Assembly (NCBI GenBank): GCA_910580225.1
Contig: CAJTXE010000024.1
Location: 1 to 64,000 of the forward strand
DNA: 64,000 bases
Direction of reading: 5' to 3'
DNA from: an uncultured Acetatifactor sp.
GTDB taxonomy: Bacteria > Bacillota > Clostridia > Lachnospirales > Lachnospiraceae
Shown here: piece after piece, positions 24,569 through 32,358 of the stretch
Numbering within the stretch: position 1 is the first letter of the stretch
Layout: each line of letters begins with the position of its first letter
Made by a program: the position numbers and the translations under genes
Notes under the pieces: generated by a model
The model's database searches: none
Seen by the model: only the letters and a program-made list of their open reading frames with translations
Told to the model about the DNA's origin: nothing

Positions 24569-25018
24569 TCATTCCAAAAGCTTCTTCAGCTCATCCATAA
24601 ATGTATTTACATCTTTAAATTCTCGATAAACCGATGCGAAGCGCACATAGGCCACTGCATCCAAATCTTTGAGTCTGTTCATCAGAAGTTCCCCAATGGT
24701 CCGGCTGGAAATCTCCTTCTCTGCTCTGCTGAAAATTTCGTTCTCCACCTCGTCAGCCAGGGTCCCGATCTGCTTCGCACTTACGGGGCGCTTATGGCAG
24801 GCACGAATAAGGCCGCCCTCCACCTTGGAACGATCATACGCCTCTCTGTTATTGTCCTTCTTGATCACAATCAGCGGTATGGTCTCAATCTTCTCATAGG
24901 TAGTAAAACGCTTTCCGCACTCGTCACAGACCCTTCTGCGGCGGATGGAACTATCATCCTCCGTGGGCCTGGAATCAATCACTCTGGTATTTTCATGACT
25001 GCAGTATGGGCATTTCAT
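24569..25018 (-). CDS. nrdR: Transcriptional repressor of ribonucleotide reductase genes
   Basis: A 149-residue NrdR: zinc ribbon CPYC...CDECGKRF at the N-terminus and ATP-cone domain (LIVIKKDNNREAYDRSKVEGGLIRACHKRPVS). It represses ribonucleotide reductase operons according to the bound adenine nucleotide. The ATG at 25018 follows AGGAGAAAACTT; longer frames lack support. No nrd gene is near; it lies next to the sporulation genes, a common Clostridia arrangement. Confidence 0.95.
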   Translation of the reverse strand: MKCPYCSHENTRVIDSRPTEDDSSIRRRRVCDECGKRFTTYEKIETIPLIVIKKDNNREAYDRSKVEGGLIRACHKRPVSAKQIGTLADEVENEIFSRAEKEISSRTIGELLMNRLKDLDAVAYVRFASVYREFKDVNTFMDELKKLLE

Positions 25019-25135
25019 AAGTTTTCTCCTGTTTTTCTCCCGCCATGGACAGGTTTCCGCACCCATGGCATCTGTTTCTTCCCAAGTGCACATTACACCC
25101 CGGTATTCCTGTCTTGCATTTCTAACGTACCATAT

Positions 25136-25369
25136 TCAGCAGGGAATGTCAACGAGAATAATATCCGGGCCGATCCGCCTGATATTTTTGAACGGAATAA
25201 CGATATTCGGTTCACAGTTCAGAAATCCCAGAAACCGGTTGCACCCGGGCACCATAATCTTACAGATACAGCCGCTGCAAGGATCAAACTCAAGGTCGCA
25301 CACTCTCCCCAGTTTTTTACAATCCTTCATATTGATTACATCCTTATTTCTCAACTCGGAATAAAGCAT
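25136..25369 (-). CDS. YlmC/YmxH-family PRC-barrel sporulation protein
   Basis: A 77-residue PRC-barrel protein (LYSELRNKDVINMKDCKKLGRVCDLEFDPCSGCICKIMVPG) of the YlmC/YmxH family, widely kept in endospore formers, with no settled molecular role. The ATG is preceded by GGGAGGATATTTA. It is divergent from sigG with 148 bp between the starts. Confidence 0.8.
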   Translation of the reverse strand: MLYSELRNKDVINMKDCKKLGRVCDLEFDPCSGCICKIMVPGCNRFLGFLNCEPNIVIPFKNIRRIGPDIILVDIPC

Positions 25370-25441
25370 TAAATATCCTCCCGAATTTCCTGTTTAGTAT
25401 TAGGAATATGCTGTAACCTTGAAAATGAGACTAAAACGACA

Positions 25442-25471
25442 TGAATATTTTTTGCCTTCAGGCACATACTA
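25442..25471 (+). promoter_or_regulatory. Sigma-G/sigma-F-type promoter of sigG
   Basis: TGAATA (25442-25447), 17-bp spacer, CATACTA (25465-25471). Both hexamers match the Bacillus sigma-G consensus as I know it (TGAATA, CATACTA). It would start transcription about 40 bp before the sigG ATG and gives the positive autoregulation known for sigG. Confidence 0.8.
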
Positions 25472-25517
25472 CCACTATAATCCAAAGCACGAAATCCGTG
25501 CGGAAATGAGGAAGGAT

Positions 25518-26297
25518 ATGACACAGGGAAAAGTTGAGATATGCGGCGTAAATACGGCAAAACTTCCGCTTTTAAAGGCAGAAGAAAAAGATGCCCTGTT
25601 TCGACAGATCGAAGCCGGCGATGAAAAAGCGCGGGAAACCTATATTGAAGGAAATCTGCGTCTGGTTTTAAGCGTGATCAAACGTTTCGCCTCCAGCAAT
25701 GAAAATGTGGATGACCTCTTTCAGATAGGCTGTATCGGCCTTATCAAGGCCATAGACAATTTCGATACTTCATTGAATGTAAAATTCTCCACCTATGCCG
25801 TCCCCATGATCATAGGAGAAATCCGCCGTTTTCTCCGGGACAACAGCAGTCTGCGTGTCTCCCGCTCCCTGAAAGACACCGCCTATAAAGCAATCTATGC
25901 CCGGGATGCCCTGACCAGAAAAAACCTCAAGGAGCCCTCCATGGAAGAAATCGCCGCCGAGGTAGGCATCGCAAAAGAAGATATCGCCTATGCCCTGGAT
26001 GCTATCCAGAATCCCATGAGTCTGTATGAACCCATTGTCACAGACGGCGGCGACACTCTCTATGTGATGGACCAGATCAGCGATAAAAAAAATAAAGAGG
26101 AGAACTGGGTGGAACATCTCTCCCTCAGTGAGGCCATGAAACGCCTCGGCCCCCGGGAACACGAGATCATCTCTCTGCGTTTCTTTGAAGGCAAAACCCA
26201 AATGGAGGTGGCGGAATCCATCGGCATTTCCCAGGCTCAGGTATCCCGTCTGGAAAAAAATGCTCTGCGCACCATGCGCACCTATCTGTCCGCCTGA
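25518..26297 (+). CDS. sigG: RNA polymerase sporulation sigma factor SigG
   Basis: A 259-residue sigma-70 family factor for late forespore transcription. It starts MTQGKVEICGVNTAKLPLLK, matching the SigG start, then region 2 (NLRLVLSVIKRFASSNENVDDLFQIGCIGLIKAIDNFD, KFSTYAVPMIIGEIRRFLRDNSSLRVSRSLKD), region 3 and region 4 (GKTQMEVAESIGISQAQVSRLEK). The ATG at 25518 has GAGGAAGG upstream; an earlier ATG at 25419 would sit upstream of the predicted promoter. It is on the opposite strand from spoIIGA-sigE, from which it is usually not separated. Confidence 0.95.
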   Translation: MTQGKVEICGVNTAKLPLLKAEEKDALFRQIEAGDEKARETYIEGNLRLVLSVIKRFASSNENVDDLFQIGCIGLIKAIDNFDTSLNVKFSTYAVPMIIGEIRRFLRDNSSLRVSRSLKDTAYKAIYARDALTRKNLKEPSMEEIAAEVGIAKEDIAYALDAIQNPMSLYEPIVTDGGDTLYVMDQISDKKNKEENWVEHLSLSEAMKRLGPREHEIISLRFFEGKTQMEVAESIGISQAQVSRLEKNALRTMRTYLSA

Positions 26298-26311
26298 ACT
26301 GCACTCCACTC

Positions 26312-26833
26312 TCAGTCCTTATTATTATGAAATATAATACAAAAAATCCCGCACCCGATTACGGTTCCCAGGGTGTTTGTGAGAATATCGTCAATCTGAA
26401 AAAATCCCCTCCGGGTCACCAGCTGAAGAGATTCGATCCCCACACTGGTCAGGAAACCAAAAACTCCGCAGAGCAAAATCCGCCTCAGTCTCCCGGATGT
26501 CCATGCTCCCAGAAAACCGTAGGGGATAAATAAAAGTACGTTTTCCACCACATAAGCATTGTTCCTGTCATTGATCCCCCAGGTGGAAAACAATTCAAGA
26601 TCCATCCCCTGTCTGCTCCCGCTCTCCCTGGAAAAAAAGGTGATGATCAGCATCACCGATACATAGACCCAAAACAGCATCACAGGCACCACTGCCCTCC
26701 GCTTTATCCCCCTGGGCCGCCCTACCCTGTCCGTGATCCGCAAAAAGGCAATAAACAGAAACGCCCCCATTGCCGCTCCATACGGAACATACTTTATCAT
26801 GGACAGACAATCCATAACTATATATTTTATCAT
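26312..26833 (-). CDS. VanZ-like membrane protein
   Basis: A 173-residue protein with four to five membrane helices and the VanZ-like pattern NVLLFIPYGFLGAW...GIESLQLVTRRGFFQIDDILTNTLGTVIG. Such stand-alone proteins are common in Firmicutes and seldom linked to glycopeptide resistance; function is unknown. SD GGAGATAGCA precedes the ATG. It is convergent with sigG (14-bp gap), so the two genes lack a clear terminator between them. Confidence 0.8.
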   Translation of the reverse strand: MIKYIVMDCLSMIKYVPYGAAMGAFLFIAFLRITDRVGRPRGIKRRAVVPVMLFWVYVSVMLIITFFSRESGSRQGMDLELFSTWGINDRNNAYVVENVLLFIPYGFLGAWTSGRLRRILLCGVFGFLTSVGIESLQLVTRRGFFQIDDILTNTLGTVIGCGIFCIIFHNNKD

Positions 26834-26864
26834 TGCTATCTCCGTAGAAATCTACGGGGGTTTT

Positions 26865-27161
26865 TCAGTCCCAATTTTCCCCTGCATGTTCCCACCTGTC
26901 CTTTTCAGCACATAATCTGTCGTTCATCCATGCGATTGCTTCCGTTACACCGTTTTCTCCAAATTCAAAGTCAGCTTTTTCTTTTTCTTCTTCCGGTGTC
27001 CTGTAAAAATTGAACGGCTCCGGCCAAACCGTACAGCGCAGTTTTTTCACACCCTCATCACCGGACACGCCCTCCACGCGGTAGCGCATTCCCCGATGAC
27101 TCCCCGTAAATTCCGTTTTTTTCAAATATTCGATTGACAATATATCTTCACGCTGAATCAC
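26865..27161 (-). CDS. Small protein of unknown function
   Basis: A 98-residue acidic soluble protein, start VIQREDILSIEYLKKTEFTGS from a GTG with AGGAGAAAAAAC upstream. It contains LRCTVWPEPFNFYRTPEEEK and FGENGVTEAIAWMND, Trp- and aromatic-rich, with no membrane segment or Cys motif. I do not recognise a characterised family. It has its own -10 element overlapped by a palindrome (27242-27261). Confidence 0.7.
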   Translation of the reverse strand: MIQREDILSIEYLKKTEFTGSHRGMRYRVEGVSGDEGVKKLRCTVWPEPFNFYRTPEEEKEKADFEFGENGVTEAIAWMNDRLCAEKDRWEHAGENWD

Positions 27162-27241
27162 GTTTTTTCTCCTGAAATCCTCCCGGCACATCCGTGCAGG
27201 GCTTATCATTCTGACAGTAGACCGGAAGGCGCGTCTCTGTC

Positions 27242-27261
27242 ATAGGAATGGTCCTATTATA
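27242..27261 (-). promoter_or_regulatory. -10 element with overlapping palindrome before the small unknown gene
   Basis: TATAAT on the minus strand (27261-27256) has only a weak -35. A perfect inverted repeat ATAGGA-ATGG-TCCTAT (27242-27257) overlaps it and covers the expected start of transcription. It could be an operator or a 5'-end RNA hairpin. Confidence 0.45.
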
Positions 27262-27286
27262 CTCCATTTTTTTCCATTTGGAAAGA

Positions 27287-28024
27287 CTAAATATGACTGC
27301 TCATCTCTTTTTTCAGCTGCCGCATAATCTTCTTCTCCAGTCTGGATATATAGGATTGGGAGATTCCAAGTCTGGATGCCACTTCCTTCTGGGTCATTTC
27401 CTGTCCGTCCTTTGTCCCCAGACCAAATCGCAGATTAATGATTTTCTTCTCCCGTTCGGACAGCTTGCTGATCGCCCCCAGGAGCACCTTACGCTCTACT
27501 TCATTTTCAATATCACGATAGATTACATCCTCGTCTGTCCCCAGAATATCGGACAGCAAAAGCTCGTTTCCGTCCCAGTCCACGTTCAGAGGTTCGTCTA
27601 TGGACACCTCCAGCTTTGTCTTGTTATTCCTGCGCAGATACATCAATATCTCGTTTTCGATACACCTGGAAGCATAGGTGGCCAGCTTGATCTTTTTATC
27701 CGGTTTAAAAGTATTGATAGATTTGATCAGCCCGATAGTACCGATTGATATCAGATCTTCCACCCCCACACCCGTATTGTCGAATTTTTTCGCAATATAA
27801 ACCACCAGACGTAGATTGTGTTCGATCAAAGTTGCTTTCGCCTCATCATCATATTCCGTTCCCAGATCCCCTATGATCTGACTCTCTTTCTCCACCTCCA
27901 GAGGAGGCGGCAATACCTCTGTTCCGCCTATGTAATGGATTTCTCCTTTTCTGCGCAGGAGAAGACTCTCTCTGCGGATCATCTTAAACTGCATTTTGCC
28001 TGGTATTATTACTTTCAGAATCAT
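27287..28024 (-). CDS. sigE: RNA polymerase sporulation sigma factor SigE, pro-form
   Basis: A 245-residue mother-cell sigma factor. A basic/hydrophobic pro-sequence of about 30 residues (MILKVIIPGKMQFKMIRRES) precedes YIGGTEVLPPPL, the usual start of mature SigE. Region 2 (NLRLVVYIAKKFDNTGVGVEDLISIGTIGLIKSIN, ATYASRCIENEILMYLRRN) and region 4 (EMTQKEVASRLGISQSYISRLEKK) are intact. The pro-sequence should be removed by SpoIIGA, whose gene overlaps by about 40 bp. The ATG at 28024 follows GAGAGG; ATG 28036 and 27994 are alternatives. Confidence 0.93.
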   Translation of the reverse strand: MILKVIIPGKMQFKMIRRESLLLRRKGEIHYIGGTEVLPPPLEVEKESQIIGDLGTEYDDEAKATLIEHNLRLVVYIAKKFDNTGVGVEDLISIGTIGLIKSINTFKPDKKIKLATYASRCIENEILMYLRRNNKTKLEVSIDEPLNVDWDGNELLLSDILGTDEDVIYRDIENEVERKVLLGAISKLSEREKKIINLRFGLGTKDGQEMTQKEVASRLGISQSYISRLEKKIMRQLKKEMSSHI

Positions 28025-28874
28025 TCTGCCTCTCATTCTGCCGCTTTTTGCGGCCTTCTCTCCGACGCCCGGAAAAGAGCCCCGGATGAAGTATCATATT
28101 TACGGATTCCAAACCATTATTCTCTGTTTCAGCGATCACTTCCGCACTGACAGCAATGTACACATCATGAAATACAGACACCATTCCCTCCGTTTCCACC
28201 TGCAGTCGGGGCAGCAGGTATCCCGGCAGAATCCCCCTCTTTTTTCCGATACTGTGATAGGGTACTGCACGGAAGAATTCTCTGTCCGATTCCCAGAGCC
28301 TCTCCAGAATCTCTCTGCTTACAATGCTTACAGGCTTCCCGCTGACAGGTTCCACCAGACTGTTTCCCGAATCGATCAGAGCACAGACTTTCACCTGCCG
28401 CCCATCTCTGGATAAAACCGCACTGCACAGACTGTGTTCCATGTCCATACCGCCCTTCAGCCTCCCGTATAACAGAAAAAAAACGGCTCCCATGCCCAGG
28501 ATTCCCATCATCCCGGTAAGATGACTCCTGATACCGGGCAGAGACCGGACCAGAAACAGGATGCCTCCCCCTATTCCAAAGGAATACAGGAGCAGCCTTT
28601 CCAGCAGCTTCAGAAACATTCTCAGGCTTCGCACCTGAAACGGGATGCAGAGCATTCCCACAATTCCGGCTGCCGTTCCCAGAGAAAATTTCACCATAGC
28701 CGGAGCTCTCATCAGGAGCGGAATCAGGAAACAAACCGCTCCGGCAGCTGCCCCCAAAAGCAGCCGTACCGGTCCTGCACGTCGAAGTACCGTTCTGTTT
28801 ACAAGCATCAGCAGATACAGGTTCATAATAAAGTTGAGTAAAAACAGGCTGTCTACATACAGTTCATAATGCAT
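27984..28874 (-). CDS. spoIIGA: Sigma-E processing peptidase SpoIIGA
   Basis: A 296-residue membrane aspartic protease. The N-terminal half has about five helices starting MHYELYVDSLFLLNFIMNLYLL. The cytoplasmic half has the active-site ALIDSGNSLVEP, the D-S/T-G motif of family A36. The C-terminus is basic and Gln/Asn/Arg-rich (GRRREGRKKRQNERQND). The ATG at 28874 follows AAAAGGATG. It is translated in an overlapping unit with sigE and cleaves pro-SigE at the septum on a forespore signal. Confidence 0.92.
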   Translation of the reverse strand: MHYELYVDSLFLLNFIMNLYLLMLVNRTVLRRAGPVRLLLGAAAGAVCFLIPLLMRAPAMVKFSLGTAAGIVGMLCIPFQVRSLRMFLKLLERLLLYSFGIGGGILFLVRSLPGIRSHLTGMMGILGMGAVFFLLYGRLKGGMDMEHSLCSAVLSRDGRQVKVCALIDSGNSLVEPVSGKPVSIVSREILERLWESDREFFRAVPYHSIGKKRGILPGYLLPRLQVETEGMVSVFHDVYIAVSAEVIAETENNGLESVNMILHPGLFSGRRREGRKKRQNERQNDSESNNTRQNAV

Positions 28875-28896
28875 TGTCATCATCCTTTTCATAATC

Positions 28897-28962
28897 ATTA
28901 TAAAGGGGTTGGACTTAAGAATTTGTCAAACGAAGGGGCTGTCACCAAGAATTTTTTCGACA
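28897..28962 (-). promoter_or_regulatory. spoIIG-type promoter with long spacer and Spo0A-box-like sites
   Basis: Minus strand: TTGACA (28929-28924), a 21-bp spacer, TATAAT (28902-28897). Sigma-A promoters normally have 17; the Bacillus spoIIG promoter is known for a 22-bp spacer activated by Spo0A. A perfect 0A box TGTCGAA lies at 28962-28956, and TGTCAAA on the other strand (28924-28930) overlaps the -35. Confidence 0.7.
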
Positions 28963-28993
28963 AAAAAACCAGGCGGTCTTCCGCCTGGTTTTC
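28962..28993 (-). terminator. Intrinsic terminator of ftsZ
   Basis: AACCAGGCGG and CCGCCTGGTT form a 10-bp stem with an AAGA loop on the minus strand, followed by seven T residues, 16 bp after the ftsZ stop. The end of the T-run is the start of the 0A box of the next promoter. Confidence 0.9.
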
Positions 28994-29008
28994 GGTATGC
29001 AGACTATT

Positions 29009-30184
29009 CTATTTCCTCTGCAGAAAATCGGGAATCTTCAAAGTCTTCTCCTCCACAGAGCTGCGTATATCTACCGGTTTATGGAGTCCCGGTGCGGCAG
29101 CAGGCTGGGATGCCTCCTGTCTGACCGGCTGTGTATTCAGCCCCTTTAAAGAACTGGATGCAATATGTGTGGTCTGAGATCTGTACAGATTGGAGGAACC
29201 GAATCTGGACTGCATCGTGCCTGCAGTGTTGGCATTGTCCTCCAGTCCCGTGGCAATTACCGTGACGATACAGCTGTCCGTCTTTGACTCGTCATACATG
29301 GCGCCAAAGATAATATTGATATCTTCCCCTGTGAGGCTCTGTACAAAATCCGCCGCATCACTGGCATCCGGCAGTGTAATGTCTCCGGACACATTGAGAA
29401 TAACATCTGTGGCACCGCTGATGGTCGTCTCCAGCAGAGGACTCTCCACGGCCATCTTCACCGCGGACAGCGCTTTATCATCCCCTTTGCCTTCACCAAT
29501 ACCGATATGGGCGATACCCTTGTCCTTCATAACCGTCTGAATATCCGCAAAATCCAGATTGATGATAGCCGGACGGTTAATCAGATCCGTGATACCCTGA
29601 ACCGCCTGCTGAAGAACTTCATCCGCTTTCCGAAGTGCCTCCGGCATGGTGGTACGCCTGTCTACAATCTCCAGGAGCTTATCATTGGGAATTACGATCA
29701 GTGTATCCACATGCTCCTTGATCCGTTCGATTCCGCCCAATGCATTTGTCATACGGGTCCTGGCCTCAAAACGAAACGGCTTGGTAACCACACCCACCGT
29801 CAGAATCCCCATATCTTTTGCCAGTTTCGCCACCACCGGCGCCGCACCGGTTCCAGTACCACCGCCCATACCGCAGGTGACAAACACCATATCCGCTCCT
29901 TTGAGCGCGGAATTGATCTCCTCGGAACTCTCTTCCGCAGCCTTCTCACCGATCTCCGGCTTCGCCCCTGCTCCAAGTCCTTTAGTCAGTTTCTCCCCGA
30001 TCTGCAGCAGGGTAGGGGCCTTACACAGCTGCAGAGCCTGCTTGTCCGTATTCACCCCGATAAATTCCACACCTTCAATCTGTTCATCAATCATTCTATT
30101 CACAGCATTATTACCTGCACCGCCGACACCGACTACGATAATCTTGGCAGCAGATTCAGCATCGTTTGTCTTAATCTCAAGCAA
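29009..30184 (-). CDS. ftsZ: Cell division protein FtsZ
   Basis: A 391-residue tubulin-like GTPase that forms the Z ring. It has VGVGGAGNNAVNRMI, the tubulin signature GMGGGTGTGAAP, NVDFADI-like NLDFADIQTVM and the C-terminal conserved tail KTLKIPDFLQRK. A Gln/Pro-rich linker (QPVRQEASQPAAAP) joins core and tail. The preferred start is TTG 30184, which has AGGAGG 8 bases upstream; a GTG at 30211 has no usable SD. It follows divIB directly, and ftsA is absent. Confidence 0.95.
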   Translation of the reverse strand: MLEIKTNDAESAAKIIVVGVGGAGNNAVNRMIDEQIEGVEFIGVNTDKQALQLCKAPTLLQIGEKLTKGLGAGAKPEIGEKAAEESSEEINSALKGADMVFVTCGMGGGTGTGAAPVVAKLAKDMGILTVGVVTKPFRFEARTRMTNALGGIERIKEHVDTLIVIPNDKLLEIVDRRTTMPEALRKADEVLQQAVQGITDLINRPAIINLDFADIQTVMKDKGIAHIGIGEGKGDDKALSAVKMAVESPLLETTISGATDVILNVSGDITLPDASDAADFVQSLTGEDINIIFGAMYDESKTDSCIVTVIATGLEDNANTAGTMQSRFGSSNLYRSQTTHIASSSLKGLNTQPVRQEASQPAAAPGLHKPVDIRSSVEEKTLKIPDFLQRK

Positions 30185-30228
30185 GAGTATCTCCTCCTTT
30201 TCCAACTTCACTCCAAATCACACATACT

Positions 30229-30257
30229 ATCATATAATCATTTTTCAAATTACGCAA
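30229..30257 (-). promoter_or_regulatory. Predicted ftsZ promoter
   Basis: Minus strand: TTGCGT (30257-30252), 17-bp spacer, TATGAT (30234-30229), in the AT-rich gap after divIB. It lets ftsZ be expressed apart from the dcw operon. Confidence 0.6.
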
Positions 30258-30285
30258 CCTTTTTCTAAAAAAATATCCCTGAAAA

Positions 30286-31017
30286 TTATCCCTCAGGCTT
30301 AAAAATATATTTTCCGCTGTCCTCATCAAAATTCTGCATCTGAAGAACACCGCTCTTTCCTTCCAGCCTGGACAGCAGACCGGACAGAATCATCAGCTTG
30401 TCCTCCAGTGTGGCTCCATCATTCCCCAAAGCCACCTTCAGATTCTGAAAGCAGATCGTCATCTCCCCCGAACCGTTAAAATAGATTTTATCCGGAGTCA
30501 GCGTATATTTCTGCAGCAGCTTCGTAAGATCCAGAATATTGTTGAAGATACCGGTATCTTTCACCGGAAGGATTTCTCCCATCACCAAATGGTCAAACTG
30601 CAGCCCGATGATCTCGGGTACCCCCACCGTCCTGACACCGGAACTCTCCACCGCATATCCATCCCTGTCAAAATACACATAAGTGTCCAGATACCTTATG
30701 CAACCCGTCAATGTCTTCTCGTACACATGGATTCTGATGGTATCCGGAGCCAGAATATCCACATCCATTACATCCACAAAGGGGATCCCCTCAATCCCCT
30801 TATCCTTATACTTCAAAGACAGGTAGAGGGAATTGTCCCCCAGAAATCCATCCATGACGAAGGCTTTGATCTCATCCTCCGTATAGTGGACATTTCCCTC
30901 CACATAAACCGTTCTGATCGTATAAGTCTTTTTGATATAACCGCCCGCGCCAAGCAGAAAGGTCAGAAAAAGCACTGTGCCCGCCAGGCCGAAAACCACT
31001 CTTTTGCTTTTAAACAC
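30286..31017 (-). CDS. divIB: Cell division protein FtsQ/DivIB
   Basis: A 243-residue bitopic division protein: one N-terminal helix (VVFGLAGTVLFLTFLLGAGGYI), a POTRA domain (YTIRTVYVEGNVHYTEDEIKAFV) and a beta domain. It scaffolds FtsL/FtsB and regulates septal synthesis. It overlaps the murA end by 8 bp. The C-terminal tail common in Bacillus DivIB is short here. Confidence 0.88.
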   Translation of the reverse strand: MFKSKRVVFGLAGTVLFLTFLLGAGGYIKKTYTIRTVYVEGNVHYTEDEIKAFVMDGFLGDNSLYLSLKYKDKGIEGIPFVDVMDVDILAPDTIRIHVYEKTLTGCIRYLDTYVYFDRDGYAVESSGVRTVGVPEIIGLQFDHLVMGEILPVKDTGIFNNILDLTKLLQKYTLTPDKIYFNGSGEMTICFQNLKVALGNDGATLEDKLMILSGLLSRLEGKSGVLQMQNFDEDSGKYIFKPEG

Positions 31018-32260
31018 TTGTCACACGCGCTCCTAACTCTCTGAAATCCCTGCAGATGTTCTCATATCCCCGGTAGATATAAGGACAGCCCCCCACAAAG
31101 CTCTCCCCTTCCGCCATCAGCCCTGCAACTACCAGCGCAGCGCCTCCCCGCAGCTCTCTCGCCTGCACCCGGGCTCCCTGCAGTGCTTTCACCCCCCATA
31201 CCTTCACATGACTCGAATCGGTCTGCTCAATGCAGGCACCCATTTTCTTCAGTTCTCCCACAATGCGGAATCGGTTCTCAAAAATTGTCTCTTCTATGCC
31301 GGTACAGCCTCTGCCCCTTGCGGCGGCAGCCAGAACCACAGACTGCAGATCCGTGGGAAATCCCGGGTAAGGAGCCGTGATCAGTTTCACCGGCAATGGC
31401 CGCTCCGGTGCCTGTACATAAATCCCTTCTCTTGATCTGCACACACGCCCGCCCATCTCTTCTGCCGTCAAAAGAACGGCTTCCATCTCTTCTGCAGGAG
31501 CCTGTTCCAGGAAAATTTCTCCTCCCACACCGATACAGCCAAGCAGGTAAGTGCCTGCCACGATACGGTCCGACGGCACCCAAAATTTAGTTCCCTGCAG
31601 CCGCCTTCCCCCCCGAATCACAATCCTGCTGCTTCCCGCTCCCTCGATGCAGGCTCCGCAGCAGCTTAAATACCGACACAATGTCTGTATCTCCGGCTCC
31701 CTGGCCGCCCCCTCCAAAACAGTCTCCCCCTCTGCCGCCACACCCGCCAATATGATATTCTCTGTAGCTCCCACTGAAGGAAACGGCAGACAGATACATG
31801 CACCGTGCAATGCATCTGCGGAAGCCCGAAGCTGTCCTTCTTTTTCCATGAATTCCACACCCATCTGTCTAAGGGCGGACAAATGCAGATCAATGGGACG
31901 CTCTCCGATAACGCAGCCTCCGGGATATTCCATTGTCACTTCCCCGCATCTGCCGATCAGGGCACCCAGCAGGCAGAGGGAGGAACGCATGCCTGTCACT
32001 GCCTCTCTTGGCATCTCTCCCTTTGTCACTTTTGCAGAATCCACAAAAATGCCTGTCTTTTGCCAGTGTACGCTGCAGCCCAGACTTCTTAGGAGGCTGA
32101 TCATGGAATGTACATCCGCTATCCTGGGACAGTTCCGAATCAAGGAACCCTCCCTGACAAGCAATGTGGCTGCCAGAACCGGCAGCGAAGCATTTTTTGA
32201 CCCCTGTATACGAACCTTTCCCTGAAGGGCGATGCCCCCCTGAATACGAATAGAATCCAT
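31010..32260 (-). CDS. murA: UDP-N-acetylglucosamine 1-carboxyvinyltransferase
   Basis: A 416-residue EPSP-synthase-fold enzyme for the first committed step of peptidoglycan synthesis. It has IQGSKNASLPVLAATLL (Lys and Asn of the substrate site) and YPGGCVIGERPIDLH with the fosfomycin-target Cys. FPSVGATENIILA and PGFPTDLQS complete the pattern. Many Firmicutes carry two MurA paralogues; here one is inside the dcw cluster between ftsW and divIB. Confidence 0.93.
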   Translation of the reverse strand: MDSIRIQGGIALQGKVRIQGSKNASLPVLAATLLVREGSLIRNCPRIADVHSMISLLRSLGCSVHWQKTGIFVDSAKVTKGEMPREAVTGMRSSLCLLGALIGRCGEVTMEYPGGCVIGERPIDLHLSALRQMGVEFMEKEGQLRASADALHGACICLPFPSVGATENIILAGVAAEGETVLEGAAREPEIQTLCRYLSCCGACIEGAGSSRIVIRGGRRLQGTKFWVPSDRIVAGTYLLGCIGVGGEIFLEQAPAEEMEAVLLTAEEMGGRVCRSREGIYVQAPERPLPVKLITAPYPGFPTDLQSVVLAAAARGRGCTGIEETIFENRFRIVGELKKMGACIEQTDSSHVKVWGVKALQGARVQARELRGGAALVVAGLMAEGESFVGGCPYIYRGYENICRDFRELGARVTSV

Positions 32261-32358
32261 AAAAGCACCTTCCGGCTTCTTTATAAATTGAACTATTCTA
32301 TCCTATGAGGAAAACGCCTTTGCTGTACCTTGTCCCAATGGATTTTAGATCTCTCCGG

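Noticed and set aside
26312..26833. Glycopeptide resistance gene
   Set aside because: VanZ-like proteins are common alone; no vanHAX or regulator is present.
26838..26862. Terminator CCGTAG/CTACGG with T-run on the plus strand
   Set aside because: No plus-strand gene ends there; sigG is about 540 bp upstream, across the antisense VanZ-like gene. Function is unclear.
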